A DNA stretch of 22,939 nt from an uncultured Ligilactobacillus sp. (lineage in GTDB: Bacteria > Bacillota > Bacilli > Lactobacillales > Lactobacillaceae): the NCBI GenBank assembly GCA_934215475.1, contig CAKPZY010000030.1, forward strand, positions 1 to 22,939. Reading direction: 5' to 3'. Position 1 is the first letter of the stretch; each line of letters starts with the position of its first letter. This document shows positions 15,396-22,724 of this stretch, in pieces. The notes under the pieces are model-generated. The model was given only the letters and a program-made list of their open reading frames with translations. It was not told the origin of the DNA and searched no databases. Both the position numbers and the translations under genes were made by a program.

Positions 15396-16595
15396 ATGAG
15401 CAACACAACGATAGAAAATAAAAAAGGTTATTTTGGACAATACGGAGGTCAGTATGTACCGGCACAAATTAAAACTGCTTTAAATCAAGTTTCGAAATAT
15501 TATGAACGCTTTAAAGATGACAAACAATTTAGGGCTGAATTAGAATATTATCTTAAGGATTATTCTGGGCGTCCTACTCCTTTATATTATGCAGAGAGTT
15601 TGTCTAAATACTTAGGCGGCGCAAAAATTTATTTGAAACGCGAAGACCTGAATCACCTAGGAGCACATAAATTAAACAATGTGTTAGGGCAGATCCTTTT
15701 AGCTAAGAGAATGGGGAAAAAGAGGATCATTGCTGAAACAGGGGCCGGCCAGCATGGAACAGCTACTGCTGCTGCAGCGGCCAAATTCGGAATGAAATGT
15801 GAAATTTATATGGGTGCTAAAGATGTTGAAAGACAAAAGCTAAATGTATTCCGAATGAATCTGTTAGGGGCTAAAGTAAATTCTGTTAAAAAGGGAAATG
15901 GCACCTTGAAAGAGGCCATTGATGCTGCTTTTGTTGATTTTGGACAACATTTGACTGATACATTTTATGTCGTCGGTTCAGCGGTTGGACCAGATCCATA
16001 TCCAAGGATGGTTAAAGATTTTCAAAGTGTGATTAGTCAAGAAATGAAGCAGCAAATTCTTGCCAAAGAAGGACGTTTGCCAGATGCAATCGTTGCTTGC
16101 GTCGGTGGAGGATCTAACGCAATCGGTTCTTTTGCTAATTTCCTGGGTAACAAAAATGTGCGGCTAATTGGTGCGGAAGCTGCAGGAAAAGGAGCAGATA
16201 CACCGGATAATGCTGCTACGTTAACAAATGGCAGTGTTGGGATCGCCCACGGGATGAAGTCATATTTTTTGCAAGAGGAAAACGGAGAGTTAAAGTCAAC
16301 TTATTCGATTTCAGCTGGCCTAGATTACCCTGGTGTAGGACCGGAACATGCCTTGCTCAAGGATATAAAAAGAGCAGAGTATTACCCAATTACTGGCAAA
16401 GAAGCACTTGAAGCTTTTGTAACTTTGTCAAAAAAAGAAGGTATTATCCCAGCTCTTGAAAGCTCACATGCTGTTGCACAGGGAATAAAAATGGCCTCCA
16501 AAATGCCGGCAGATCAAATAATTGTCATTAATCTTTCTGGACGTGGAGATAAAGATGTAGAAGAGGTCGGGAAAATGTTAAACTTTCGTATTTAA
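15396..16595 (+). CDS. trpB: Tryptophan synthase beta chain, without trpA
   Basis: TrpB condenses indole with L-serine to tryptophan using PLP. The start is ATG 15396, nine nt after AGGAGG (15381-15386); the ATG at 15378 lies against that site. The product has 399 residues. K92 in [17 protein letters not shown] is the PLP lysine, with Leu where Thr is usual before GAHK. E114 in AETGAGQHG is the catalytic acid, GGGSNAIG (237-244) holds the PLP phosphate, and [14 protein letters not shown] carries the conserved Asp. No trpA or other trp gene is near, so the enzyme may use external or scavenged indole, or partner a TrpA encoded elsewhere. It is controlled by the operator and attenuator upstream. 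Confidence 0.94.
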   Translation: MSNTTIENKKGYFGQYGGQYVPAQIKTALNQVSKYYERFKDDKQFRAELEYYLKDYSGRPTPLYYAESLSKYLGGAKIYLKREDLNHLGAHKLNNVLGQILLAKRMGKKRIIAETGAGQHGTATAAAAAKFGMKCEIYMGAKDVERQKLNVFRMNLLGAKVNSVKKGNGTLKEAIDAAFVDFGQHLTDTFYVVGSAVGPDPYPRMVKDFQSVISQEMKQQILAKEGRLPDAIVACVGGGSNAIGSFANFLGNKNVRLIGAEAAGKGADTPDNAATLTNGSVGIAHGMKSYFLQEENGELKSTYSISAGLDYPGVGPEHALLKDIKRAEYYPITGKEALEAFVTLSKKEGIIPALESSHAVAQGIKMASKMPADQIIVINLSGRGDKDVEEVGKMLNFRI

Positions 16596-16765
16596 TAATA
16601 TATCTTGACCATACTGTCGCACGCAAAATATTTTGAATGGAACTTAGGGATGCGAAATTGTAAATATATCTTTTTGCTGACGCTGAGAATTTTCGTTTAA
16701 CACGCAAATGACAGGCTCAACGAGGACAGTTTGAAGAGCTGTTATTAGAAAGTTACAACTGAACT

Positions 16766-16822
16766 TAATAGTACTTGTCCCCCAACATGTTTCTCAAACA
16801 TTTTGGGGGACAAGTACTATTA
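16766..16822. repeat. Perfect 20-bp inverted repeat with nested hairpin
   Basis: TAATAGTACTTGTCCCCCAA (16766-16785) is matched exactly by its reverse complement at 16803-16822. The 17-nt centre contains ATGTTT-CTC-AAACAT, so the full element can fold into a stem of about 26 bp. It lies between the convergent trpB and decayed glycerol dehydrogenase genes. No T run follows on either strand, so it is not a classic intrinsic terminator. It could be a dispersed palindromic element. No target duplication is visible. The rest of 16596-16852 shows nothing clear. Confidence 0.8.
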
Positions 16823-16852
16823 GAATATGACGGCTCTCAAGTTTTTTAAATT

Positions 16853-17283
16853 TTAAACAGAAATAGCAATAGTTTCTAGGCTTAATATTGCTTGACGCAC
16901 AGTTTTGTCATCAATATCCAAAGGTATTGAACTCATAGTAGTCGATTTATCAGCAGATAGTGCGGCCATCTTGTTAATACCTTCATCATTAATGTTATCT
17001 AAGTGCAGATCATGGAAATTGGTGGGCAGCCCAAGTCTCCGAAACAAAGGTAATAATTCTTTAATTGCTGAAAAATGCTGTTCGATCGCCAACTGTACTA
17101 ATATTCCATAAGCCACCTTAGCACCATGTAACAGGTGTACAGTTTCATGGAAAAAAGTCAGCGCATCTTGAATCGAGTGTGCGCAAGTCGCCCTGCCATA
17201 GTAATCGCCCCAACCACCTACGAGCCCGGCCGTGACGATGATCGTTTCTGCAACTTCACGCCAAACTGGTGTTAAACTGCCAT
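16853..17283 (-). pseudogene. Truncated GldA-like iron-containing alcohol dehydrogenase
   Basis: The minus-strand frame gives the C-terminal 140 or so residues of a glycerol dehydrogenase-like protein: VWREVAETIIVTAGLVGGWG, ATCAHSIQDALTFFH, HLLHGAKVAYGILVQLAIE, then a helical tail. The His residues of AHS and HLLHG are metal ligands in this family. About 210 N-terminal residues, including the NAD-binding half, are missing. A ribosome binding site (AAAGGAG) and ATG remain at 17299-17281, but that ATG reads MAV then a stop in another frame. The gene therefore probably lost an internal block that joined the start to the middle out of frame. It follows the sulfoxide reductase gene by 17 nt. Confidence 0.85.
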
Positions 17284-17300
17284 TTTCTTTCTCTCCTTTA

Positions 17301-17771
17301 TTATTTTGCGTAAGATTTTACTCCAAAGATCAAGGGAGCAATTGTCCGCAGATATTTATCGTCAATATCATCAAAGGTATTAAATTTTGGACTGTCTAGA
17401 TCCAATACTCCCCAAAATTTATCATCCTTAAAAACTGGAACAACGATCTCTGAATTTGAAGCACTATCACAGGCAATATGCCCAGAGAAGGCATGTACGT
17501 TAGGAACAATTTCTGTTGTTTGTGTTGCTGCGACTGTGCCGCAGACACCTTTCCCAACTGGAATATGCATGCAAGCTGGTTTTCCTTGAAATGGTCCGAG
17601 TACAAGTTCGTTGTTTAAAAAACGATAGTATGTTGTACCCTTTAAATCTGGTAAACTGTGAAAAATCAAAGAGACTATATTGCTCATATTAGCCACAATG
17701 TCTGTCTCGCCTTCCAGTAAACTTTTTGCCTGTGTGAACAACAATTTATAAGCCGTTTCTTTATTGGACAT
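17301..17771 (-). CDS. msrC: Free methionine-(R)-sulfoxide reductase (fRMsr, GAF domain)
   Basis: It reduces free L-methionine-(R)-sulfoxide to methionine, recovering oxidised methionine. The product has 156 residues from ATG 17771, after AGGGAGG; a longer frame starting at 17804 would reach into the leader terminator and is rejected. The single GAF domain carries VLGPFQGKPAC (57-67), IPVGKGVCGTVAA (70-82) and HIACDSASNSEIVVP (98-112). Cys67, Cys77 and Cys101 have the same 10 and 24 spacing as the three redox cysteines of E. coli fRMsr (84, 94, 118). A T-box leader precedes it, probably read by tRNA-Met, which fits the reaction product. A decayed glycerol dehydrogenase-like gene follows. Confidence 0.95.
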   Translation of the reverse strand: MSNKETAYKLLFTQAKSLLEGETDIVANMSNIVSLIFHSLPDLKGTTYYRFLNNELVLGPFQGKPACMHIPVGKGVCGTVAATQTTEIVPNVHAFSGHIACDSASNSEIVVPVFKDDKFWGVLDLDSPKFNTFDDIDDKYLRTIAPLIFGVKSYAK

Positions 17772-17793
17772 CTGTTTTTCCCTCCCTAAGAAC

Positions 17794-17851
17794 AAAAAAA
17801 GCACTTTCGTCCTTTATCTATCAATGATAAATAAAGGGCGAAAGTGCTTTT
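17794..17851 (-). terminator. T-box leader terminator
   Basis: On the minus strand AAAGCACTTTCG and its complement CGAAAGTGCTTT form the stem (core arms 17839-17847 and 17801-17809), extended by CCTTTAT/ATAAAGG-like pairing, and followed by a T run. It directly precedes the fRMsr ribosome binding site and is exclusive with the antiterminator formed by the T-box element. Confidence 0.9.
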
Positions 17852-18114
17852 CCGCGGTGCCACCTTTTTTAAGCAGCTTTTAGTCTGCTTATCTTCAGAT
17901 ACTCAAAAAATAAGCTATTGCAACGTATTTCAAGTGATATCCTAACTCTATAACGGGAGTGCCCGCCACCATCTAGCCGCAGATCAACGATGAGAACAAA
18001 TTTTAAGACCATATTCGGTTATCTGCTGATACCATTTTGCACCACACAATGGCTCTCTTTTTAACAACATAAATAACTTACTCATCTTAACGTTCGTTTA
18101 TATTTATTAATTTA
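17794..18114 (-). promoter_or_regulatory. T-box riboswitch, probably methionine-specific
   Basis: The leader has the T-box element AAGGTGGCACCGCGG (minus strand, 17866-17852) just before a terminator. Stem I pairs UUAAGA (18090-18085) with UCUUAA (18008-18003) and GUUAU (18077-18073) with AUAAC (18022-18018). The internal loop reads CGAAUAUGG, with AGUA opposite and AGAGAG higher up. Aligned to the glyQS register, the specifier is AUG (18012-18010) followed by a purine, meaning tRNA-Met, which suits the fRMsr gene. AAU and UAU overlap it. The T-box UGGC would match a G discriminator, while tRNA-Met usually has A, so the amino acid is not certain. Confidence 0.88.
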
Positions 18115-18120
18115 GAAGCT

Positions 18121-18149
18121 AGTATACACACATCTGCTTCTGTTTTCAA
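18121..18149 (-). promoter_or_regulatory. Promoter of the T-box leader
   Basis: On the minus strand TTGAAA (18149-18144) and TATACT (18126-18121) are 17 nt apart. Transcription would start near 18114, just ahead of T-box stem I. From here to the VOC gene (18150-18348) no gene or clear structure was seen. Confidence 0.8.
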
Positions 18150-18348
18150 CAGTTAACTTAAAATTTAATTAGATAAAATGATAAGCAGCTAATTTTACCA
18201 GCTTATAAACGCCAAAATAAGCATTCCGTCATACAAGCTTCCTTAAATGATTTTAGAAAAAGGCCTCGAGCTTGGATGATTGTCTAACCGTCGTTTTGAA
18301 TGGTATTCTTGACACGCTAGATATATTTGTTAAAAGGAGAATAATTCC

Positions 18349-18867
18349 ATGAAGAACAACTTTCACGGCATAGATCATATCGGTTTAACCGTTCCTGATT
18401 TGGAAGAAGCAACAGTGTTTTTAAAGGAAGCGTTCAATGCGGAAGTACTATACGATACTTTAAAAAAGTCGGATCCACCGCGAACTTCGACATTTACTAA
18501 GAAAAGACTGCACATTCCAAATTCGATGGAACAAAGGGCAATTAGAATGCTTGCTTTACCAAATGGACCAGGGATCGAGCTTTTTGAATATGGAGGACAA
18601 GGTCAAAGGGCAGCTATCACTCCCTCAGATATCGGTTGGCAACATTTAAGTCTATATGTAGATGATATTGATGAAGCATTAAAGCAAGTTGAGGCTGCTG
18701 GTGGAAAGAGAAATTCTGATCCTGTAAAATTAAGCGGTCCTGAAAGTGGAGCAGGGAACAAATTTGTTTACGCTTTGACACCATGGGGGTCGACGATCGA
18801 ACTGATCAGTTATCCTACGCCTCAACCATACCTAAAAGAAGCCCCTAGAAGAAAATGGTCAGTCTGA
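18349..18867 (+). CDS. VOC (glyoxalase/bleomycin resistance) family protein
   Basis: A 172-residue protein from ATG 18349 with AAAGGAG upstream. Two beta-alpha-beta-beta-beta modules are visible: GIDHIGLTVPDLEEAT (8-23) with a first His, IELFEYGG (about 76-83) with a Glu, WQHLSLYVDDIDEAL (about 97-111) with a second His, and GSTIELISYP with a second Glu. These are the four usual metal-binding positions of the vicinal oxygen chelate fold. The family includes glyoxalase I, dioxygenases and antibiotic-binding proteins; the insert before residue 75 argues against a minimal glyoxalase I. Substrate cannot be told. It stands alone, with no co-directional neighbour close by. Confidence 0.85.
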   Translation: MKNNFHGIDHIGLTVPDLEEATVFLKEAFNAEVLYDTLKKSDPPRTSTFTKKRLHIPNSMEQRAIRMLALPNGPGIELFEYGGQGQRAAITPSDIGWQHLSLYVDDIDEALKQVEAAGGKRNSDPVKLSGPESGAGNKFVYALTPWGSTIELISYPTPQPYLKEAPRRKWSV

Positions 18868-18997
18868 TTTTACCTTCTGATAACCAAAAACAGGGTAACA
18901 AGATTAGCACGTCTTAAGATAGTTATTCAAATGATACAAATAAAAAAGAAACCATGCACCAGCATAGTCTCTAGAAAAGATAAAATGAAGCAAAGTT

Positions 18998-20392
18998 CTA
19001 ATTGTTTTCAATTTGTTCCAGTGTTTTTCCAAGGGTTTCTGGGACACTGCTATAAGCAAATATCCAGGAAATGACGTTGAATCCGGCAAAAATCAGGAAC
19101 GTAGTGCTTAATCCAAAAACATCAAGTAGAATGGGGAAGAAGTAACCAACAAGAAAGTTAGCAAACCACAGGAAGAACGTTGAGATCCCCATACCAAAGC
19201 CGCGGATCTTTTGTGGAAAAATTTCTGATAATAACAGCCAAACAAGTGGTCCGATCGAACCTTGATCAAAAGCAATGAACAGCATTAAACAAACAACTAC
19301 AAAGTAAGGCAAGATGGCAGGAGCAAGTATTTTAGAAAATAAAACAAGCAGTAAAAGAGAAATTGTAGTTCCTGTGATACCAATTAACAAATATTTCCTT
19401 CTGTTTACTTTGTTGATCAAATACTTCATCCCAATGATCGTGACTATCACTCCAACAGCACCATTGCCGATGTTAGCAATCAGAGAGGCATTGTTGCCAA
19501 AACCAGCATTAGCTAAAACGGTGGAACCATAATACATGATGATATTGATCCCTATCATTTGCTGCATGATGCCCAGGCCGGCACCGATAATTATAATATG
19601 CAGATTGTGCGGCTGTTTGATATCATTCCAGGTTGCACGAGATAACTTATGCTGTTTGTCTAAATTTTCCTTGATCTGCTTTAGTTCTGTTAGACATTCT
19701 GTGTAAGTTGTCCTGATTGTATTTAGTACAGACAGAGCTTTATCTGATTTTCCGCGCATAACAAGCCAACGTGGGGATTCTGGGATAGCTTGGGATCCGA
19801 AAAATAAAGCGATAGCCGGTATCATCCCGCAAGCCAACATATACCGCCAGATTTCCGGGTTATCACCCGAAAGTAAGCCTAAAATCGCATTGATGATAAA
19901 AGCCGTTAATTGTCCGCCAACTATCATCAATTCATTCCGGGTTACTATTTGCCCCCGTTTCTTAAATGGCGACATTTCCGACAGGTAAGTCGGGACAACT
20001 ACCGAGACTCCGCCGACCCCTAACCCTACGAGGATTCGGAAGGCGACAATAATAACCAAGTTGGGAGAAAGACTGCAGCCTAGGGTTCCGAAAAATAATA
20101 AAAGTGACAAAAAGTGCATTAATTTTTTTCTGCCGAAAATATCTGCTAAACGCCCCATGAATAATGCACCAAAGGCAGCTCCAATCGTTACACCGCTCGC
20201 AACTAGGCCTTCGTTACTGGGATTTAAATTCAGCTGGTCCGGCCGAGACATATATTGCAGTGCCCCATTTACTACTCCAGTATCAAACCCAAAGAGTACC
20301 CCGCCTAAAGTTGCAATTGCAGCTATTCGATTCAATTTCCTTACTGGTTTATTTTGATCTAACGCGGGATGCTCATCATTTTCTTTTATCAA
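18998..20392 (-). CDS. Sugar porter (MFS) transporter
   Basis: About 464 residues with twelve predicted membrane segments, typical for sugar/proton symporters. Signatures are GGVLFGFDTGVVNGAL (about 32-47), GRLADIFGRKK between TM2 and TM3, PESPRWL at the start of the long central loop, and PETLGKTLEQIE at the C-terminus. The start is TTG 20392, about 10 nt after AGGA. The in-frame GTG at 20401 sits only 2 nt after it and is less likely. The gene lies about 37 nt after the glycosyltransferase stop on the same strand, so both probably share a transcript. The sugar cannot be predicted; the central loop is of the XylE/AraE/GalP-like size. Confidence 0.92.
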   Translation of the reverse strand: MIKENDEHPALDQNKPVRKLNRIAAIATLGGVLFGFDTGVVNGALQYMSRPDQLNLNPSNEGLVASGVTIGAAFGALFMGRLADIFGRKKLMHFLSLLLFFGTLGCSLSPNLVIIVAFRILVGLGVGGVSVVVPTYLSEMSPFKKRGQIVTRNELMIVGGQLTAFIINAILGLLSGDNPEIWRYMLACGMIPAIALFFGSQAIPESPRWLVMRGKSDKALSVLNTIRTTYTECLTELKQIKENLDKQHKLSRATWNDIKQPHNLHIIIIGAGLGIMQQMIGINIIMYYGSTVLANAGFGNNASLIANIGNGAVGVIVTIIGMKYLINKVNRRKYLLIGITGTTISLLLLVLFSKILAPAILPYFVVVCLMLFIAFDQGSIGPLVWLLLSEIFPQKIRGFGMGISTFFLWFANFLVGYFFPILLDVFGLSTTFLIFAGFNVISWIFAYSSVPETLGKTLEQIENN

Positions 20393-20429
20393 ACAAGACA
20401 CTTCCTAGTCTATTTGCCTGAGATACAGT

Positions 20430-21593
20430 CTAATTTTCTAAAGATTCCTTGTTATTGATATGTTTAATGATAGTGTAAAAATCTGAGAATGTTTTCTTCC
20501 AAGTCATTTTTTCCAAGTATTCTTTTGCCTGAACGGTCTTTTCTTCCAATTCTTCGGGTTGCTCGCTTGCTTGCAGTAGAATATTTGCTAATTCATATTC
20601 ATCAAAATTGATCCGCCAACAGTAATTAGCCGGCATAAAATCAGAGCCAGACCCTTCATTAAAGTCAATGTATGGTAAGCCGGAACTCATCATTTCGAAT
20701 GGAACTAATGACAGGTTGGTCATCGATGGGGCGATGCCAAAGTCTGATTCGTGATATAGTTTTTCCAGCCCCCGTTTATTTAACCGACCAAGGTTATGTC
20801 CGTTGATAAATTCTTCATTTTGACTTGTTCCATAGTAGTTGATATTCAGCTTGATATCCTTTCTTGCTAATAATCTTTCTGTATTTTTTAAAACCATTTG
20901 AACACTGATCGGTGCTCGACGAGGAGTAGCAAATCTAGTATAGACAGCCAAATTCAGCTCTTTCTTTTTAGGATATTCCGAAAAATCACGTGATTTAATA
21001 TGATAACTTTCGACGTCTACTGGGAAGTTGATCTCATCTAGCTGGCTGTTAACATGGCAATTTTGGCGGATCATCTTAGCACACCATGGCCCCAAAGATA
21101 TCATGTGTAAACCAAATTGATACGTTCTCTTGGCTAGTTCTGAGCGATCGCCAAAGGGATAAAAATATGGCTCATAATCTTGAACCAAATACATTTTGTA
21201 TCCTCGTCGATTTTTTATAAGATAGGTCGTCTCCCACAAGGTTGCTATCCAAATATCAGAGCTATGTTGTGAAAATGATTCTAATGGGATACAAGTACCG
21301 CGATAGCCTGGGAAATTGAATTCAGCATCTGTCCGCATATCTTCTACACTTTGGGGAACGGAGCTTTGATAATATACATCATACCCTTGCTTACTTAGTA
21401 ATGTCCCTAAGTGCAACATCGTAACGATCCCCCCACTATACGGAATTATTCCAGCAGAGACAAAAGTTATGGAATGATAAGCAGATTTATAGTCTTGATG
21501 CACAGGTTTACAGTTAAAAAAATCCAAGTAATCATCGTAATCGTGTATGTTGCCTTCCTTGATCTCTTGCATGTCAGGATTGGCTGGTTCCAT
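20430..21593 (-). CDS. GT-B fold glycosyltransferase (rhamnosyltransferase/WsaF-like)
   Basis: About 387 residues. The start ATG 21593 is nine nt after AGGAG; the ATG at 21602 overlaps that site. The N-terminal Rossmann-like half holds ITFVSAGIIPYSGGIVTML (about 42-60), a glycine-rich acceptor-side loop, and YLVQDYEPYFYPFGD (about 136-150), a block typical of rhamnan-type and WsaF-like transferases. The C-terminal nucleotide-sugar half has RFATPRRAP, NYYGTSQNEE, and LSLVPFEMMSSGLPYIDF, whose Glu corresponds to the donor-binding Glu of GT4-type enzymes. No signal or membrane anchor is seen, so it acts in the cytoplasm, probably on cell-surface glycan. It is followed by a sugar porter, an unusual partner. 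Confidence 0.85.
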   Translation of the reverse strand: MEPANPDMQEIKEGNIHDYDDYLDFFNCKPVHQDYKSAYHSITFVSAGIIPYSGGIVTMLHLGTLLSKQGYDVYYQSSVPQSVEDMRTDAEFNFPGYRGTCIPLESFSQHSSDIWIATLWETTYLIKNRRGYKMYLVQDYEPYFYPFGDRSELAKRTYQFGLHMISLGPWCAKMIRQNCHVNSQLDEINFPVDVESYHIKSRDFSEYPKKKELNLAVYTRFATPRRAPISVQMVLKNTERLLARKDIKLNINYYGTSQNEEFINGHNLGRLNKRGLEKLYHESDFGIAPSMTNLSLVPFEMMSSGLPYIDFNEGSGSDFMPANYCWRINFDEYELANILLQASEQPEELEEKTVQAKEYLEKMTWKKTFSDFYTIIKHINNKESLEN

Positions 21594-21669
21594 TTTTACC
21601 ATCTCCTAAAAAAACGTTTTGCCAGTAACTAACATTTCCACTTTATACTAATAAATTTAAGTTTTTATT

Positions 21670-21732
21670 AAGTTTAAACTTTTTGAGATAAATGTGTTGA
21701 TATAAAACCGGAAAATGGGTTAGTTTAAACTA
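21670..21732. repeat. Two AGTTTAAACT palindromes, candidate operator pair
   Basis: AAGTTTAAACTT (21670-21681) and TAGTTTAAACTA (21721-21732) share the perfect palindrome AGTTTAAACT, 51 bp apart centre to centre, close to five helical turns. They lie 77-139 bp upstream of the glycosyltransferase start, near its likely promoter. A regulator binding both sites on one face of the DNA is plausible but no regulator gene is near. The region is AT-rich, which raises the chance background. Confidence 0.5.
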
Positions 21733-22052
21733 CACGATTTTGTAATATTTTTTACAATTTATAAACAAAAAAAGGCACTTGCTGAGGCTTATATTTTTGT
21801 TGCACTTCAATTTCTCAAAAATTTTACTTTCTTAATTTTTGCCTCGAAAAAAAAAATAACTTTTTTGATTAGCTTCTTTTGAAATTGCGAAGAGCTCACT
21901 TTGTGGGTGTAGACTCACACATTTAGTGCTAATGAAGATTGCCGGATGTGATCAGGCAATTGATAATAATTTTCTGCATTAAATAAGGGTCATGTAAATT
22001 TATCCATGTATTTTACGAAGCTAAAAAACATTAAGGCCAATCGTTGTAAGGC

Positions 22053-22081
22053 TTGCTATTATTTGTTCGGGTTATCATAAT
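22053..22081 (+). promoter_or_regulatory. Flavodoxin gene promoter
   Basis: TTGCTA (22053-22058) and CATAAT (22076-22081) are 17 nt apart, about 50 nt ahead of the flavodoxin start and its GGAAGGAAG ribosome binding site. Confidence 0.6.
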
Positions 22082-22129
22082 AAAAGTGGAAGGACCTCTA
22101 GTAGTATATATCAGGAAGGAAGCCATAAT

Positions 22130-22540
22130 ATGACTGTTGCAGTTAGGTATTATTCCCAAACTGGGAATACAAAAATGGTAGCAAAAGAAATAGCCAAGCA
22201 GTTAAATGTCGAGGCTAAAGACATCAGTTTTCCTTTATCTTCTCCGGTGGATAAGCTCTTTTTGGGCGGGGCGATCCATATGGCATCAGTGGATGGTAAG
22301 TTAAAGAAGTATGCTGAGCAATTAACTCCTGCTAAAATTGGGGAAGTCGTGATGTTTGGTACATCTGGAGCAGTATTAACAATTGAGACTGGCTTAAGCA
22401 GGGCACTTGATAAAAATAATATAAAAATAGCGCCAGTACGTTTGTTTTTACATGGCATGATTCCAGATGCTCATAAACTTAACGAGAACCAAAAAGAAAA
22501 GATCACAAACTTTGTAAAAGAAGCAAAAAAAGAGTCTTAA
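22130..22540 (+). CDS. Flavodoxin-like FMN-binding protein
   Basis: A 136-residue single-domain protein from ATG 22130. YYSQTGNTKMVAKEIA (7-22) has the SQTGNT loop that holds the FMN phosphate, and the pattern FLGGAIHMASVDG and VMFGTSGAVLTIE supplies the strands around the flavin. The length is at the short end of the flavodoxin family. Flavodoxins carry electrons between redox enzymes; this kind of short lactobacillus protein often has no known partner. It stands alone with its own promoter and is followed by a terminator. No cysteine or membrane segment is present. Confidence 0.88.
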   Translation: MTVAVRYYSQTGNTKMVAKEIAKQLNVEAKDISFPLSSPVDKLFLGGAIHMASVDGKLKKYAEQLTPAKIGEVVMFGTSGAVLTIETGLSRALDKNNIKIAPVRLFLHGMIPDAHKLNENQKEKITNFVKEAKKES

Positions 22541-22580
22541 AGCTTGGCTGATCGAGCAGAACTAAAAAGGCAGTGTATAA

Positions 22581-22624
22581 AGTTAGTAAAAAACGCTTAC
22601 GAAATGTAGGCGTTTTTACTAACT
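22581..22624. terminator. Bidirectional terminator after flavodoxin
   Basis: AGTTAGTAAAAA-ACGC and GCGT-TTTTACTAACT form a long stem around the loop TTACGAAATGTAG, itself part-paired (TTAC/GTAG). A and T runs on the two arms allow termination in both directions. It separates the flavodoxin gene (+) from the small peptide gene (-). Confidence 0.85.
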
Positions 22625-22634
22625 AAGCAGGATC

Positions 22635-22724
22635 TTACTTTTTGTTTTGGAAAATGAAGTAGCAATCAACCAGTGAAATCACCAGAGCGATGATCGCGAT
22701 CCACAATGCCCACGATGCTGCCAT
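22635..22724 (-). CDS. Small membrane peptide (29 residues), unknown
   Basis: ATG 22724 follows a strong AAAGGAGG site (eight nt) on the minus strand, and the frame ends at TAA 22635-22637. The peptide starts MAASWALWIAIIALVISLVD, continues into a hydrophobic segment with one Cys, and ends QNKK, so it is a single membrane helix with a basic tail. It ends just before a strong terminator. The strong ribosome binding site, helix and terminator argue that it is a real gene. It resembles small Hol_Tox/Fst-like toxins in shape but not clearly in sequence, and no function is assigned. Confidence 0.6.
   Translation of the reverse strand: MAASWALWIAIIALVISLVDCYFIFQNKK

Larger units (their letters stand above)
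21594..22129. other. Long AT-rich intergenic region between glycosyltransferase and flavodoxin
   Basis: No coding frame is convincing. It holds two identical palindromes, a flavodoxin promoter, and two small hairpins. TGTGGGT-GTAG-ACTCACA (about 21901-21918) forms a 7-bp stem with one GU pair. ATTGCC...GGCAAT (about 21939-21961) forms a 6-bp stem with a partial T run after it. Nothing identifies a known RNA. Confidence 0.5.

Noticed and set aside
15028..15396. T-box riboswitch before trpB
   Set aside because: No TGGNACCGCG T-box element or stem I motifs are present; the leader peptide and simple terminator explain the region better.
19314..20421. Plus-strand frames opposite the sugar porter
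   Set aside because: They mirror a clear transporter gene and have low-complexity sequence without motifs.
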